64,000 nucleotides of DNA from Sphingomonas palmae (GTDB lineage Bacteria > Pseudomonadota > Alphaproteobacteria > Sphingomonadales > Sphingomonadaceae): assembly GCF_900109565.1 (NCBI RefSeq), contig NZ_FNZZ01000001.1, forward strand, positions 372,001 to 436,000. Reading direction: 5' to 3'. This document shows positions 50,982 to 59,245 of the stretch, piece by piece. Below the pieces are notes generated by a model. It had not been told where the DNA came from and did not search any database. It worked only from the letters and a program-made list of their open reading frames with translations. Position 1 is the stretch's first letter. Every line of letters starts with the position of its first letter. The position numbers were made by a program, and so were the translations under genes.

Positions 50982-52042
50982 CACCACGGGTCGTCGACCC
51001 AGCGATCCGCCTCGATCCACGCCGCCGCCGCGCGGTCGCGCGCCTGATCGGGCACCGGCTGACGCAGGTACAGGCCGAGATCGCGCGTGATCCGGTCGAC
51101 CCGGCTGTTCGCGAAGAACGACGCGGTGCCGATCGCGCGCGCGGCGCCCTCCATCGCCAACAGTCCCGCCTCCTCGACCACGCCGCGCGTCATCAGCACG
51201 TGAGCGATCGCGTGAGGCGAGCCGCTCTCCGCCAGCCGTGCAGCGCGTTCGACCCACAACCCGGCAGAGCGGGTCGCGACGATTACGGCGGCGATACGCG
51301 CGCGCTGGATCGGATCGTTCGCCTTGCTTGTCGCGATAAGGTGATCGCGCCAGTGCCGCACCAGCGCCTCGACCGCGCCGAGTTGCACCGCAGTGAAGCG
51401 CCATGCGCCGGCGGAGAAGCGCGGTTCCCGCTCGTAATCGCCCGCCTGTCCGATCAGCGCGTCATCACCGACGACCATGCCGTCGAAATCGAGCGTTCCG
51501 CTCCTGGTGCCGCGCATGCCGCGGACCTGCCACGCGCTGTTATCGACGCGCGCAGCGGTGTCGGACAGATCGGCGAGCACCATCTGCTTGCCGCCATCGC
51601 CGCGGCTGGCGGTGATAAGCGCCTTGTCGATATGCCCGGCACCGGTGGCGAAGCTCTTCGCACCCGACAAACGGTGCCCGCCCGCGACCTGCTCGATCCG
51701 CATGCCGGGCGCCGGCTCGGTATTCCACACGCCGTAGATGCGCCCCACCGACAGATCGCGCGCGAGCGCCTCGCGCTGTGCGGCGGAACCGTAGGCATGG
51801 ACGAGTTGCGCCGCGTTGACGTGTCCCTCGTAGATGCGCCCGAGGCTCAGGTCGGCGTCACCGATGAGACGTAGCGTCGTCAGCAGATCGGTGACCGCGC
51901 CCTCGTCACCCAACGAGACAAAGGCGGTGGTCGCGCCGAGTGCTACCAGCGCCCGCAGCCGCTCCTTCGGGAAATCTTCGTCGCCGTTCGCCTGATCCCA
52001 GGCTCGGACGACCGGGCGCAGCCGCTCCACAACTTTCCTCAT
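50978..52042 (-). CDS. Acyl-CoA-dehydrogenase-fold protein lacking the usual catalytic motif
   Basis: About 354 aa with the acyl-CoA dehydrogenase fold: LRLIGDADLSLGRIYEGH, VWNTEPAPGMRIEQVAGGHRLSGAKSFATGAGHID (middle barrel) and the helical C-terminal domain. The catalytic IYEGT motif of true dehydrogenases is absent; the equivalent region reads TRDLGLYLRQPVPDQARD, closer to flavin monooxygenases of this fold. ATG at 52042 (MRKVVERLRP) has an AGAGAGCGG site; ATG at 52063 is the alternative. It heads the operon with the PIG-L deacetylase and methyltransferase. Its substrate is unknown. Confidence 0.85.
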   Translation of the reverse strand: MRKVVERLRPVVRAWDQANGDEDFPKERLRALVALGATTAFVSLGDEGAVTDLLTTLRLIGDADLSLGRIYEGHVNAAQLVHAYGSAAQREALARDLSVGRIYGVWNTEPAPGMRIEQVAGGHRLSGAKSFATGAGHIDKALITASRGDGGKQMVLADLSDTAARVDNSAWQVRGMRGTRSGTLDFDGMVVGDDALIGQAGDYEREPRFSAGAWRFTAVQLGAVEALVRHWRDHLIATSKANDPIQRARIAAVIVATRSAGLWVERAARLAESGSPHAIAHVLMTRGVVEEAGLLAMEGAARAIGTASFFANSRVDRITRDLGLYLRQPVPDQARDRAAAAWIEADRWVDDPWW

Positions 52043-52094
52043 TCCGCTCTCTTCTCGATGCATCAGCAAACGGCGCCCCTCCCCTTCGTATCGC

Positions 52095-53516
52095 CTAGCG
52101 CGCCAGCGCCGATGCCGGTTCCCGCCTTCCCAAGCTGCGGACGCGATCGAGCAGCAGGTTGGCGGTCGCGACCAGCAGCAGCGACGCGCCGAACAATGGC
52201 AGCACCAGTCCGCCGACTACGAGCGCCGCCAGCAGTCCGGTCGCTCGCGCGCCCGAGATCGGCGGCGGCGCGCCGATTGCGCCCCGCGGTCGTCGCTTCC
52301 ACCACATCGCGACACCACTGATCGTCAGGACCCAGATCGCCACGCATGGCACGAGCATCAGCAGCTGGTTCAATCGACCGAAGTAATTGCCCATGTGCAG
52401 CTGCACGCCGAGCTCGACCGCTTTTCCGACGATCCCGTAATCGGCGAAGCGTACCTCCGGCCCGATCTGGCGCAGGCTGTAACGGTCGACGTAGATCGTG
52501 CGCTGACCCTGTGGCTGATCGGGATAGGTGATCGCCGTATAGACGCCCGCCCGCCCGCTGGGCAGGTAGAGCCAGTATCCGCCGGAAAGATGACGTGCCG
52601 CCAGCAGCCGCGTCACGCGATCGACCTGCGCGATTGCCGCCACATCGTTCGTCGCCGCGGGCGCCTCATGCCCTGCATGGCCGACGTGCTGATCGGGCGC
52701 GGCCGACTTCGGCATCGGTGCCATCTCCAATGTCCAGGGAACGTGACCGAGCGCCGCCTTCATTGGAACGCTGTGCGGCGCATTGTGGGTGCGGAACGAT
52801 GGTGGGTAGCCGACCCCCGTCGCCGCACTCGCGCGCTGGAGCAAATCCCCGCTCACGCCCGCCCACGGCAGGCCGGTGACGATCAGGAAGCCGATCAGGC
52901 CGGCACTCCATACGCCAACGGGACCATGCAGCGCGCGCCAGAAACGCCGCCCGCGCAGATCGAAGCGCGGCCACAACACCCCCGCTCCGCGCCAACGCCG
53001 AGGCCCTGCTCCGGGCGGCCACCACAGGATCGTGCCGGTAACCAGCAGCACCAGCGCCCAGCACGCCGCCAGCTCGACCAGCCGGTCGCCGACAGTACCG
53101 ATCATCAGCGATCCGTGCAGCTCGTCCGCGATGCCGACCAGGGTACGCTCGTACACCAGGCTGCCGAGCACGCGCCCGGTTCCCGGATCGACGTGGACGC
53201 GCAGCGGCGCGCCGTTGCGTGGTGCCACATAGACCACCGCCGCGCGCGTATTCGTCGCCGGCACGTCGATGCGCGACACCGCACCGGGATGCGCCACCAG
53301 CGCCGCTTCGATCATGCGCGACACCGGCACGCTGCGGTCGTGCGGCTGCACCAATCGCAGCTGCGGATAGATCAGGTCGTTCAACTCGTCGTTGAACAGG
53401 TAGATGGCACCGGTCGCACTCAGCATCAGCAGGAACGGGGCGACGATCAGCCCCGCCCAGAAATGCCAGCGCCACACGGCACGGTGAAACGCAGCGGCGC
53501 CCCCCTTCTTGGTCAT
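52095..53516 (-). CDS. PepSY-associated transmembrane protein (siderophore reductase-like)
   Basis: 473 aa of the PepSY/iron-uptake membrane family (FhuF/FsrB/PiuB-like). The first helix WRWHFWAGLIVAPFLLMLSATGAIYLF carries a conserved His, later RALHGPVGVWSAGLIGFLIVTGLPW, and at the C terminus GVQLHMGNYFGRLNQLLMLVPCVAIW with paired histidines. Such proteins reduce ferric siderophores or transfer electrons in the inner membrane. ATG at 53516 has a GAGGGCG site; GTG at 53531, overlapping the receptor stop, is also possible. It follows the TonB receptor directly. Confidence 0.9.
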   Translation of the reverse strand: MTKKGGAAAFHRAVWRWHFWAGLIVAPFLLMLSATGAIYLFNDELNDLIYPQLRLVQPHDRSVPVSRMIEAALVAHPGAVSRIDVPATNTRAAVVYVAPRNGAPLRVHVDPGTGRVLGSLVYERTLVGIADELHGSLMIGTVGDRLVELAACWALVLLVTGTILWWPPGAGPRRWRGAGVLWPRFDLRGRRFWRALHGPVGVWSAGLIGFLIVTGLPWAGVSGDLLQRASAATGVGYPPSFRTHNAPHSVPMKAALGHVPWTLEMAPMPKSAAPDQHVGHAGHEAPAATNDVAAIAQVDRVTRLLAARHLSGGYWLYLPSGRAGVYTAITYPDQPQGQRTIYVDRYSLRQIGPEVRFADYGIVGKAVELGVQLHMGNYFGRLNQLLMLVPCVAIWVLTISGVAMWWKRRPRGAIGAPPPISGARATGLLAALVVGGLVLPLFGASLLLVATANLLLDRVRSLGRREPASALAR

Positions 53517-53527
53517 GACGGGCGCCC

Positions 53528-55717
53528 TCACAGCCGCGACGCCAGTGCGATCTCGAACGATCGCGGCGCGCCGATATAGACGTTGGTGGTCGGATATCCC
53601 GAGTACTCACCGTAGAAGGCGTCGGTCAGGTTGCGTCCGCGCGCGGTCAGCGTGACGCCGCGCGCGACCGGGACAGAGATACTCGCATCCAGCGTGCTGT
53701 GCCCGGCGACGCGCATCGTGTTCGCCGTGTCGGTGTAGAAGGCGCTCGCATGGCGCAGGAAACCGCCGAGCGTCACTGCGTCGGCGATCATGTAGAGCAC
53801 GGACGCGTTGAGCGTTGTCGAAGGCACGTTGATCGGGCGATTGCCGCGCCTGCTGACCGCCGCGCCGCCCACAACCTCGTTCAGTTCATCGTAGCGCGCG
53901 TCGGTATACGAGGCGCCGCCCGATAATCGCAGCGACTTGGCGGGCGCGAATGCGGCGATCAGCTCGACACCGCGCGAGGACTGCCGTCCGCCCTGCACCG
54001 CAAGCGACGGATTAGCCGGATCGCGGGTGATAATGTCGCGCTGTCCGATATGATAGGCGGCGCCCGTCACGCTGACCCGCCCGTCGGATGTGCTCGCCTT
54101 GAACCCGCCTTCATAGGAACGACCGGAGGTCAGCTTAAAACGGCTGTTCGCGATCGAGGCGAGCAGGATCGACGATACCGGCGACACGGCGGTGGTATAT
54201 TGCGCGTACAGCGTCACACCCGGCAACGCCACCCACGTCGTCCCCGCCCGCCATGACACCGGATCGAACACCGGATCGTTGCGATCGGTCGCGCCGGTCG
54301 CGTTCTGGATGGTGGCGCGACGGAGCGCCATGTGATCCCAGCGTAGTCCGCCGACTAGCAGCCATTCAGGGGTCATGTTCACCGCATCCTCGGCGAACAG
54401 CGAGGTCTGCCGCAGACGAGAGTCGAAGGTGACGTTGCCGCTGGTAAAGATCGCAGGCGATGTCGGCAGCGCTAGCACCGCCGGATTGCGCACGTCCACC
54501 GCGGGTAGCGCGCTCGCCGGGGCTTGTTGGCGAAGGCTGATGAAGTCGGTGGCGTTATGCTCTATGCCGAGGCTCGCTCGATTCCGCAATCCCGCGAGAC
54601 GACCATCATGCGCGACGACGCCTCGTGCGTTCCAGAAACGGTGATCGTGGCGGAAATCCTGATAGCTCTGTTGAAAGCTGCCGTTCGGGAACGCGCCACC
54701 CGGCGCTACGAACGTCTGCGTATCCGCGAGCAGAAAGGCCCGGTCTGCCGTGTAACCGGTCACGTCGAGCGCAGCCGTCCAGGCTTTGCCGATCTCCCAA
54801 TCAACGCGCGAGCGCAGCGTCGTCTCATTCGACCCCGAATAGGCACCGAACGGATTATAGTTGCGCCGCCTGAGCGCGCGGTCTGCGACGAGCCCGGACG
54901 CACTCTCGACCGCGTCACTCGGGCGCAGCGCGTAACGCGCGGGGATCAGCGGCAGCCCCTGATAGGTGGCGTCGTAGCGATCCTCGAAATGATCGACCGC
55001 GACCAGCACCGACAGCTGTGCGCTCGGCCGCCACAAGGCGCTGGCGGTCAGGCCGGCCGAGAAGGTGTCGTTGTTGTCGACGTCGTACAGGCTCGCCGAG
55101 CGCTGATAGCTGGCGTCGGCGCGGACCGCGAGGTCGCCGGTCACCGGCAGGTTGACGCCTGCCGCGACAAAAACGGTGTCGAAGCTGCCGACGGAGACGA
55201 GGCTGTCGAGGTGACGCTCCCCGAGCACCGGCTTGCGCGTGACCCTGTTGATGACACCCGCGAGTGCGCCCTCACCGTACAGGACTGACGCCGGTCCTTT
55301 CAGCACCTCGACCCGGTCATAGTGCCAATTGTTGGTGTCGCGCTGCACGATGGTGGAGGCCGCGACACGCACGCCGTCCTGTAGGATCGAGACGGTGTTG
55401 CCCGCGAACCCGCGCAGCGACACCACCGCCGGGTTGCCGGGCACGTTGCCGGCGACCGCGCCGACCACGTCGTTGAACGTCTCACGCGCAGTACGCAGGC
55501 CGCGCGCCTGCAACTGTGCCTGGTCGAGCACCTCGACGCTAGCAGGCGTCTCGCGGATCGTGAGCCCGAGCCGGCTGCTCGCCTGCGGGGGCTGATCGAG
55601 CTTCAAGGGATCGCGCGCGCCCTCGACGACGATGTCGCCGTCCCGCGTCTGTGCCGGAAGCTGGGCAGGTAGGAACAGGCACGGCAGCGCCGCGCCGAAA
55701 AATCTGAGTCGGATCAT
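53528..55717 (-). CDS. TonB-dependent siderophore receptor
   Basis: 729 aa. The signal peptide MIRLRFFGAALPCLFLPAQLPAQ is followed by a TonB box (DIVVEGA), then a plug domain (SRLGLTIRETPASVEVLDQAQLQARGLRT; GFAGNTVSILQDGVRV; VEVLKGPASVLYGEGALAGVINRVTRKP), and a 22-stranded barrel ending in Leu (ALASRL). The plug and LKGPASVLYGEG are typical of FhuA/FpvA-like ferrisiderophore receptors. Which siderophore it takes cannot be read. A PepSY protein lies directly downstream and a DUF2946-like gene upstream, all on one strand. I saw no convincing Fur box. Confidence 0.95.
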   Translation of the reverse strand: MIRLRFFGAALPCLFLPAQLPAQTRDGDIVVEGARDPLKLDQPPQASSRLGLTIRETPASVEVLDQAQLQARGLRTARETFNDVVGAVAGNVPGNPAVVSLRGFAGNTVSILQDGVRVAASTIVQRDTNNWHYDRVEVLKGPASVLYGEGALAGVINRVTRKPVLGERHLDSLVSVGSFDTVFVAAGVNLPVTGDLAVRADASYQRSASLYDVDNNDTFSAGLTASALWRPSAQLSVLVAVDHFEDRYDATYQGLPLIPARYALRPSDAVESASGLVADRALRRRNYNPFGAYSGSNETTLRSRVDWEIGKAWTAALDVTGYTADRAFLLADTQTFVAPGGAFPNGSFQQSYQDFRHDHRFWNARGVVAHDGRLAGLRNRASLGIEHNATDFISLRQQAPASALPAVDVRNPAVLALPTSPAIFTSGNVTFDSRLRQTSLFAEDAVNMTPEWLLVGGLRWDHMALRRATIQNATGATDRNDPVFDPVSWRAGTTWVALPGVTLYAQYTTAVSPVSSILLASIANSRFKLTSGRSYEGGFKASTSDGRVSVTGAAYHIGQRDIITRDPANPSLAVQGGRQSSRGVELIAAFAPAKSLRLSGGASYTDARYDELNEVVGGAAVSRRGNRPINVPSTTLNASVLYMIADAVTLGGFLRHASAFYTDTANTMRVAGHSTLDASISVPVARGVTLTARGRNLTDAFYGEYSGYPTTNVYIGAPRSFEIALASRL

Positions 55718-55801
55718 GAATGCACCTGTGACCGGCGACAGGCATCAGCCTGCGCCGTGATCTGATTGGAACGGCCGCGCCTCGACGCAGCCGCGCTCAA
55801 A

Positions 55802-56224
55802 TCAGCTAAGTGCCGGTGGTCCCCTGAGCGGCGGGCGCGATCGCGCCGGCTCTGCTCGGCGTGGTTGAGAGATGCCGATGACCGCCAGTGCCATCACGAA
55901 CGCGATCAGCGCGGCGAGTATTACCGCATCGGTGGCGGCGAGCGTTGCGGCGGTCAGCGCGGTGAAGACGCACGGCATTTCCGCCTTGCCGCGATCATGC
56001 GATTTGCCATGATCCGCCGATATGTCGTGCGCCATGCCCGCGTGCATCGTTTCATCCATTGCCGATGTGGCTGGCGCGACCTCAGGGCACAGGGTGATGG
56101 CGGGCCAGCCGGCCACGTTGCTCACCATGTAGCCGGCTGGCACCGCGACCTTCATCAGCAACGCCGCCGCGAAAATCAGCGCGGCAAGGTGCCGTTGCGC
56201 GAGAAGATGGCGGAGCAGGCTCAC
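55802..56224 (-). CDS. DUF2946-like small membrane protein with Met/His-rich segment
   Basis: 140 aa with an N-terminal hydrophobic helix (LAALIFAAALLMKVAVPAGYMV), a CPEV motif, a His/Met-rich central stretch (MDETMHAGMAHDISADHG) and a second membrane helix (VILAALIAFVMALAVIGI) after MPCVFTALTA. The Cys and His pattern resembles DUF2946 proteins, often found near metal-uptake receptors. The start is GTG at 56224. It may bind a metal (copper or iron) in the envelope; this is inferred from residue pattern and position upstream of the TonB receptor. Confidence 0.7.
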   Translation of the reverse strand: MSLLRHLLAQRHLAALIFAAALLMKVAVPAGYMVSNVAGWPAITLCPEVAPATSAMDETMHAGMAHDISADHGKSHDRGKAEMPCVFTALTAATLAATDAVILAALIAFVMALAVIGISQPRRAEPARSRPPLRGPPALS

Positions 56225-56293
56225 GCGCCTCGCCTAGCGGGGTATCCGGAGTGTGTCACGACTCGCCGGCCATCGCGACGAGACGCCGCGCTG

Positions 56294-56710
56294 TTAAAGA
56301 TGACGATCAATCAATTGGGCAAGCAGTGGAATATCGAGCGGCGGCATCGGCAGGTGCGTGAGGTCGTGCGGAAGGTCCCAATATAGCTCGCACGCGTCGA
56401 GCGCGCGTGGATCGCCCGACCAGCGCCGGCATGAGAACAGCAGCAGTATCACGCAACGCTCACCGGCATCATCGGTCGCGAAGCCGAGCGGTATAAGGTC
56501 GTCCTCCGCCACATCGATCGCGAGTTCCTCCCGCAACTCACGCGCAAGCGCGCGCGCCGGCGTCTCGCCGGGTTCGACCTTGCCGCCCGGAAACTCCCAC
56601 AAACCGCCATGCGCCTTGCCCACAGGACGCTGCTGCATCAGCACGCGGCCACGCGCGTCCTGCAACGCCGCCGCGACGACGAGCAGCGGCGCGTGGCTGG
56701 TTGAGGGCAC
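56294..56710 (-). CDS. mutT: 8-oxo-dGTP diphosphatase-like Nudix hydrolase (MutT)
   Basis: 138 aa. The Nudix box is FPGGKVEPGETPARALARELREELAIDV, preceded by VLMQQRPVGKAHGGLWE, and the C terminus LYWDLPHDLTHLPMPPLDIPLLAQL matches MutT. It removes oxidised nucleotides from the pool. The GTG start at 56710 abuts the open frame of the first Flp gene, which is divergent. On the other side it is about 70 bases from the DUF2946-like gene. Confidence 0.93.
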   Translation of the reverse strand: MPSTSHAPLLVVAAALQDARGRVLMQQRPVGKAHGGLWEFPGGKVEPGETPARALARELREELAIDVAEDDLIPLGFATDDAGERCVILLLFSCRRWSGDPRALDACELYWDLPHDLTHLPMPPLDIPLLAQLIDRHL

Positions 56711-56755
56711 ATGGGTGAGCGAATCGTTAAGGCTCAGCTGCTAATCCTCTCGTTT

Positions 56756-56968
56756 ATGAAGAAGGTTCGGTCCGCGGCCGCCAAGCTTAGTCGCCAAGCC
56801 CGGCTGCTTGCACGTTCACAGCGCGGCGGCACCGCGGTCGAGTACGCGATGATCGTCGCCGTAATCGTACTCGCAGTAGCAGCCGCTATCTCGCAGACAG
56901 CCGGGGTTAACTCTGCGATCTGGGCCAATGTGAGTACCAGTTTCGCCGCATCGATGCCGGCAGATTGA
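56756..56968 (+). CDS. Flp-type pilin, first copy
   Basis: 70 aa. A basic leader ending in RGG is followed by the pilin signature TAVEYAMIVAVIVLAVAAAI, with the prepilin peptidase site before the hydrophobic helix and the conserved Glu-Tyr pair. ATG at 56756 (MKKVRSAAAK) gives a leader of about 24 residues, long for Flp pilins; the frame is open to 56711. It is followed by a second Flp gene 115 bases on. Divergent from mutT. Confidence 0.82.
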   Translation: MKKVRSAAAKLSRQARLLARSQRGGTAVEYAMIVAVIVLAVAAAISQTAGVNSAIWANVSTSFAASMPAD

Positions 56969-57034
56969 TTTACCAACGCTCTTAAACATTTCGCAACTGC
57001 CGAGCGTGTAGAACGGCACTGCTGGATACCGGCT

Positions 57035-57052
57035 CCCGGTCGTTCAGCCGGG
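57035..57052 (+). promoter_or_regulatory. Hairpin in the leader of the second Flp pilin gene
   Basis: CCCGG (57035-57039), loop TCGTTCAG, CCGGG (57048-57052), 31 bases before the ATG of the second Flp gene and followed by TAAACTCCTCTTT. It may act as an attenuator or an mRNA-stability hairpin between the two pilin genes; the T-run is broken, so a terminator is less likely. Confidence 0.35.
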
Positions 57053-57083
57053 TAAACTCCTCTTTCTGACATCGGAGATCGAT

Positions 57084-57287
57084 ATGCAGCAGATTCTCGC
57101 CTTCCTGAAAAACAACAAGGGTGCCACCGCGATCGAGTATGGCCTGATCGCCGCGCTGATCGCTGTCGCCGCGATGACGGCAATGTCCAACCTCGGCGGC
57201 TCGATCAAGAACACCTTCGCGACCGTGGGTAAGAAGATGGACGACAGCGCCACGACCGCTCCGACTGCTGGCACTTCGAAGCAGTAA
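57084..57287 (+). CDS. Flp-type pilin, second copy
   Basis: 67 aa. LKNNKGATAIEYGLIAALIAVAAMTAM is the canonical Flp/Tad pilin pattern: prepilin peptidase cleavage after Gly, then the conserved Glu-Tyr in the helix. The tail (TVGKKMDDSATTAPTAGTSKQ) is polar. ATG at 57084 is preceded by a GGAGA ribosome site. A strong hairpin follows at 57313. It is the more typical of the two pilins and probably the major subunit. Confidence 0.95.
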   Translation: MQQILAFLKNNKGATAIEYGLIAALIAVAAMTAMSNLGGSIKNTFATVGKKMDDSATTAPTAGTSKQ

Positions 57288-57312
57288 TTAGCTATCAGCA
57301 ACTCAGTTAAAG

Positions 57313-57338
57313 AGGGCGACGGAGTAATCCGTCGCCCT
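57313..57338 (+). terminator. Hairpin terminator after the Flp pilin genes
   Basis: AGGGCGACGGA, loop GTAA, TCCGTCGCCCT: a perfect eleven-base stem 25 bases after the pilin stop, followed by TCTCGTG. The stem is strong though the U-tract is weak. Because accA ends 20 bases beyond on the other strand, it may serve both directions. Confidence 0.7.
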
Positions 57339-57358
57339 TCTCGTGAAAGCGCTTAGCG

Positions 57359-58309
57359 TCAGGCCACCCGCCCCATCGACAGGAACTTTGCCCGCCGTGC
57401 CTGACGCAGCGCCGCGGCATCCAGCGGAGAGAGCTCGCCCAGCGCCTGCTCGATCGCGTCACCCAAATCGCTGATCGCCCGCGCCGGATTGCGGTGCGCG
57501 CCGCCCATCGGCTCGGGCACGATCGAGTCGGCAACGCCGAGCGCTTGCAGGTCCTGCGCGGTCACCTTCATCGCTTCTGCCGCATCTGCCGCCTTGTCGG
57601 CGGTACGCCACAGGATCGAGGCGCAGCCCTCGGGCGAAATAACCGAATAGACCGCGTGCTCGAACATCAGCACCTTGTTACCGCTCGCCAGCGCGACCGC
57701 GCCCCCCGAGCCGCCCTCGCCGACGATCGCCGACACCAATGGAACGCCGAGCGACAAGCACGTCTCGGTCGAGCGCGCGATCGCCTCGGCCTGTCCGCGC
57801 TCCTCCGCCTGGATGCCCGGGAACGCACCCGACGTGTCGACCAACGTGACGACGGGCAGCGCGAACCGGTCGGCGAGTTCCATCAGCCGGATCGCCTTGC
57901 GATAGCCTTCCGGCTTCCCCATCCCGAAATTGTGTCTGAGACGCGTCGCGGTGTCGTCGCCCTTCTCATGGCCTAGCACCAGCACACGGCGACCGCGGAA
58001 CGTCGCGAAACCGCCCAGGATGGCCTGATCGTCACCGAAGGCGCGATCGCCCGCGAGCGGCATGAAGTCGCTGAACAGCCCGGCGACATAATCCTTGAAA
58101 TGCGGTCGCTCAGGGTGACGCGCAACCTGCGTCTTCTGCCACGGCGTCAGCTTGGCGAAGGTATCCTTCAGCAGCTTGTCCGACTTGGCCTGCAGTCGCG
58201 ACACCTCGGCCGCGATGTCGACGCCGCCCTCTGCGCCGGTGTCGCGCAGCTCGTCGATGCGCGCCTGCAGTTCGGCGATCGGCTTCTCGAAATCGAGGAA
58301 TTTGTACAT
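57359..58309 (-). CDS. accA: Acetyl-CoA carboxylase carboxyltransferase subunit alpha
   Basis: 316-aa AccA, which with AccD transfers carboxyl from biotin to acetyl-CoA in fatty-acid synthesis. It has [17 protein letters not shown] at the N terminus, [59 protein letters not shown], and the C-terminal [22 protein letters not shown]. Length and motifs are normal. It is nine bases downstream of xerD on the same strand. Confidence 0.97.
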   Translation of the reverse strand: MYKFLDFEKPIAELQARIDELRDTGAEGGVDIAAEVSRLQAKSDKLLKDTFAKLTPWQKTQVARHPERPHFKDYVAGLFSDFMPLAGDRAFGDDQAILGGFATFRGRRVLVLGHEKGDDTATRLRHNFGMGKPEGYRKAIRLMELADRFALPVVTLVDTSGAFPGIQAEERGQAEAIARSTETCLSLGVPLVSAIVGEGGSGGAVALASGNKVLMFEHAVYSVISPEGCASILWRTADKAADAAEAMKVTAQDLQALGVADSIVPEPMGGAHRNPARAISDLGDAIEQALGELSPLDAAALRQARRAKFLSMGRVA

Positions 58310-58318
58310 CGCGCGCGG

Positions 58319-59245
58319 TTAGGACGCGCGCGCGCCAGCGTCAACGAGTGCCTCGCGCAGCGGATGACGCTCGTTCACCAGCTCGACCAGCCGACGCCGG
58401 TCGACATGGGTGTAGATTTCAGTCGTGGCGATGTCCGCGTGCCCCAGCATGGATTGCAAGGCGCGCAAGTCGGCGCCGCCTTCGAGCAGATGCGTGGCGA
58501 AGGCGTGACGCAGTACGTGCGGGCTGATGCGATCGGGCGCGATCCCCGCCTCCGCCGCTACGGCGCGGATGATCTGGAACAGTCGCACGCGCGAGAGGTG
58601 CGTCTTTCCCGAGGGAAAAAGGAACGCTTGATCGACCCGCACTTGCACCCGCCAAGCGGCGACCGCGGCGCGGGCACGACCGGACAGCGGCACCAAGCGC
58701 TCGCGCCCACCCTTGCCACGGAGGATCAGAAACGGTTTGTCCGTCCGCACCGCTCCGCGCGGCAGGCCGACCAACTCGCTCGCGCGCAGGCCGGAGCCGT
58801 AGAGCAGTTCGAGCAGCGCCGACAGCCGCAGGTCGGGTGCGAGCGGCGGATCGCGCCTAAGCCGTTCGGCGACAACCGCGAACAGCCGGTCGACATCATC
58901 GCGCGACAGCGTGCGTGGCAACCCGCGTTCGGTCCCCGGCCGGGGAAGCGCGGGCGAGGGATCGTCGCCGCGGTCACCCTCTTCGACCAGGAAACCGTAG
59001 AAGCGCCGGAGTGCCGCGGCCTTGCGCGCCACGGTAGCGCGAGACAGATCGCGCCAGTTCGCTGCCAATTGCTCCAACTCCGGAGCCTGCGCGGCCGCGA
59101 GTTTGCCGCCCAGCAGCTCGGACGCGAGCCGCAGGTCGGTGCGGTACGCGGCCAGCGTGTTGCGAGCCGCGCCGGCCTGCGCCGCCATCATCTCCACAAA
59201 GCGATCGATCGCGTCGCGATCGCTGACGGATGGGGCTTGCGTCAC
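58319..59245 (-). CDS. xerD: XerD-like tyrosine site-specific recombinase
   Basis: About 308 aa. The N-terminal SAM-like core-binding domain (FVEMMAAQAGAARNTLAAYRTDL) is followed by the catalytic domain with the Arg in LYGSGLRASELVGL, then HVLRHAFATHLLEGGADL and the nucleophile region GHADIATTEIYTHV. Its size and continuity with housekeeping genes point to the chromosome-dimer-resolution recombinase, not a mobile-element integrase. The GTG start at 59245 overlaps the stop of the long periplasmic-protein gene. The larger open frame up to 60157 is shadow sequence. Confidence 0.94.
   Translation of the reverse strand: MTQAPSVSDRDAIDRFVEMMAAQAGAARNTLAAYRTDLRLASELLGGKLAAAQAPELEQLAANWRDLSRATVARKAAALRRFYGFLVEEGDRGDDPSPALPRPGTERGLPRTLSRDDVDRLFAVVAERLRRDPPLAPDLRLSALLELLYGSGLRASELVGLPRGAVRTDKPFLILRGKGGRERLVPLSGRARAAVAAWRVQVRVDQAFLFPSGKTHLSRVRLFQIIRAVAAEAGIAPDRISPHVLRHAFATHLLEGGADLRALQSMLGHADIATTEIYTHVDRRRLVELVNERHPLREALVDAGARAS

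Noticed and set aside
58319..59245. Tyrosine recombinase as a sign of an integrated mobile element
   Set aside because: Size and motifs fit housekeeping XerD, flanked by accA and core genes, with no att repeats, tRNA target or phage genes nearby.
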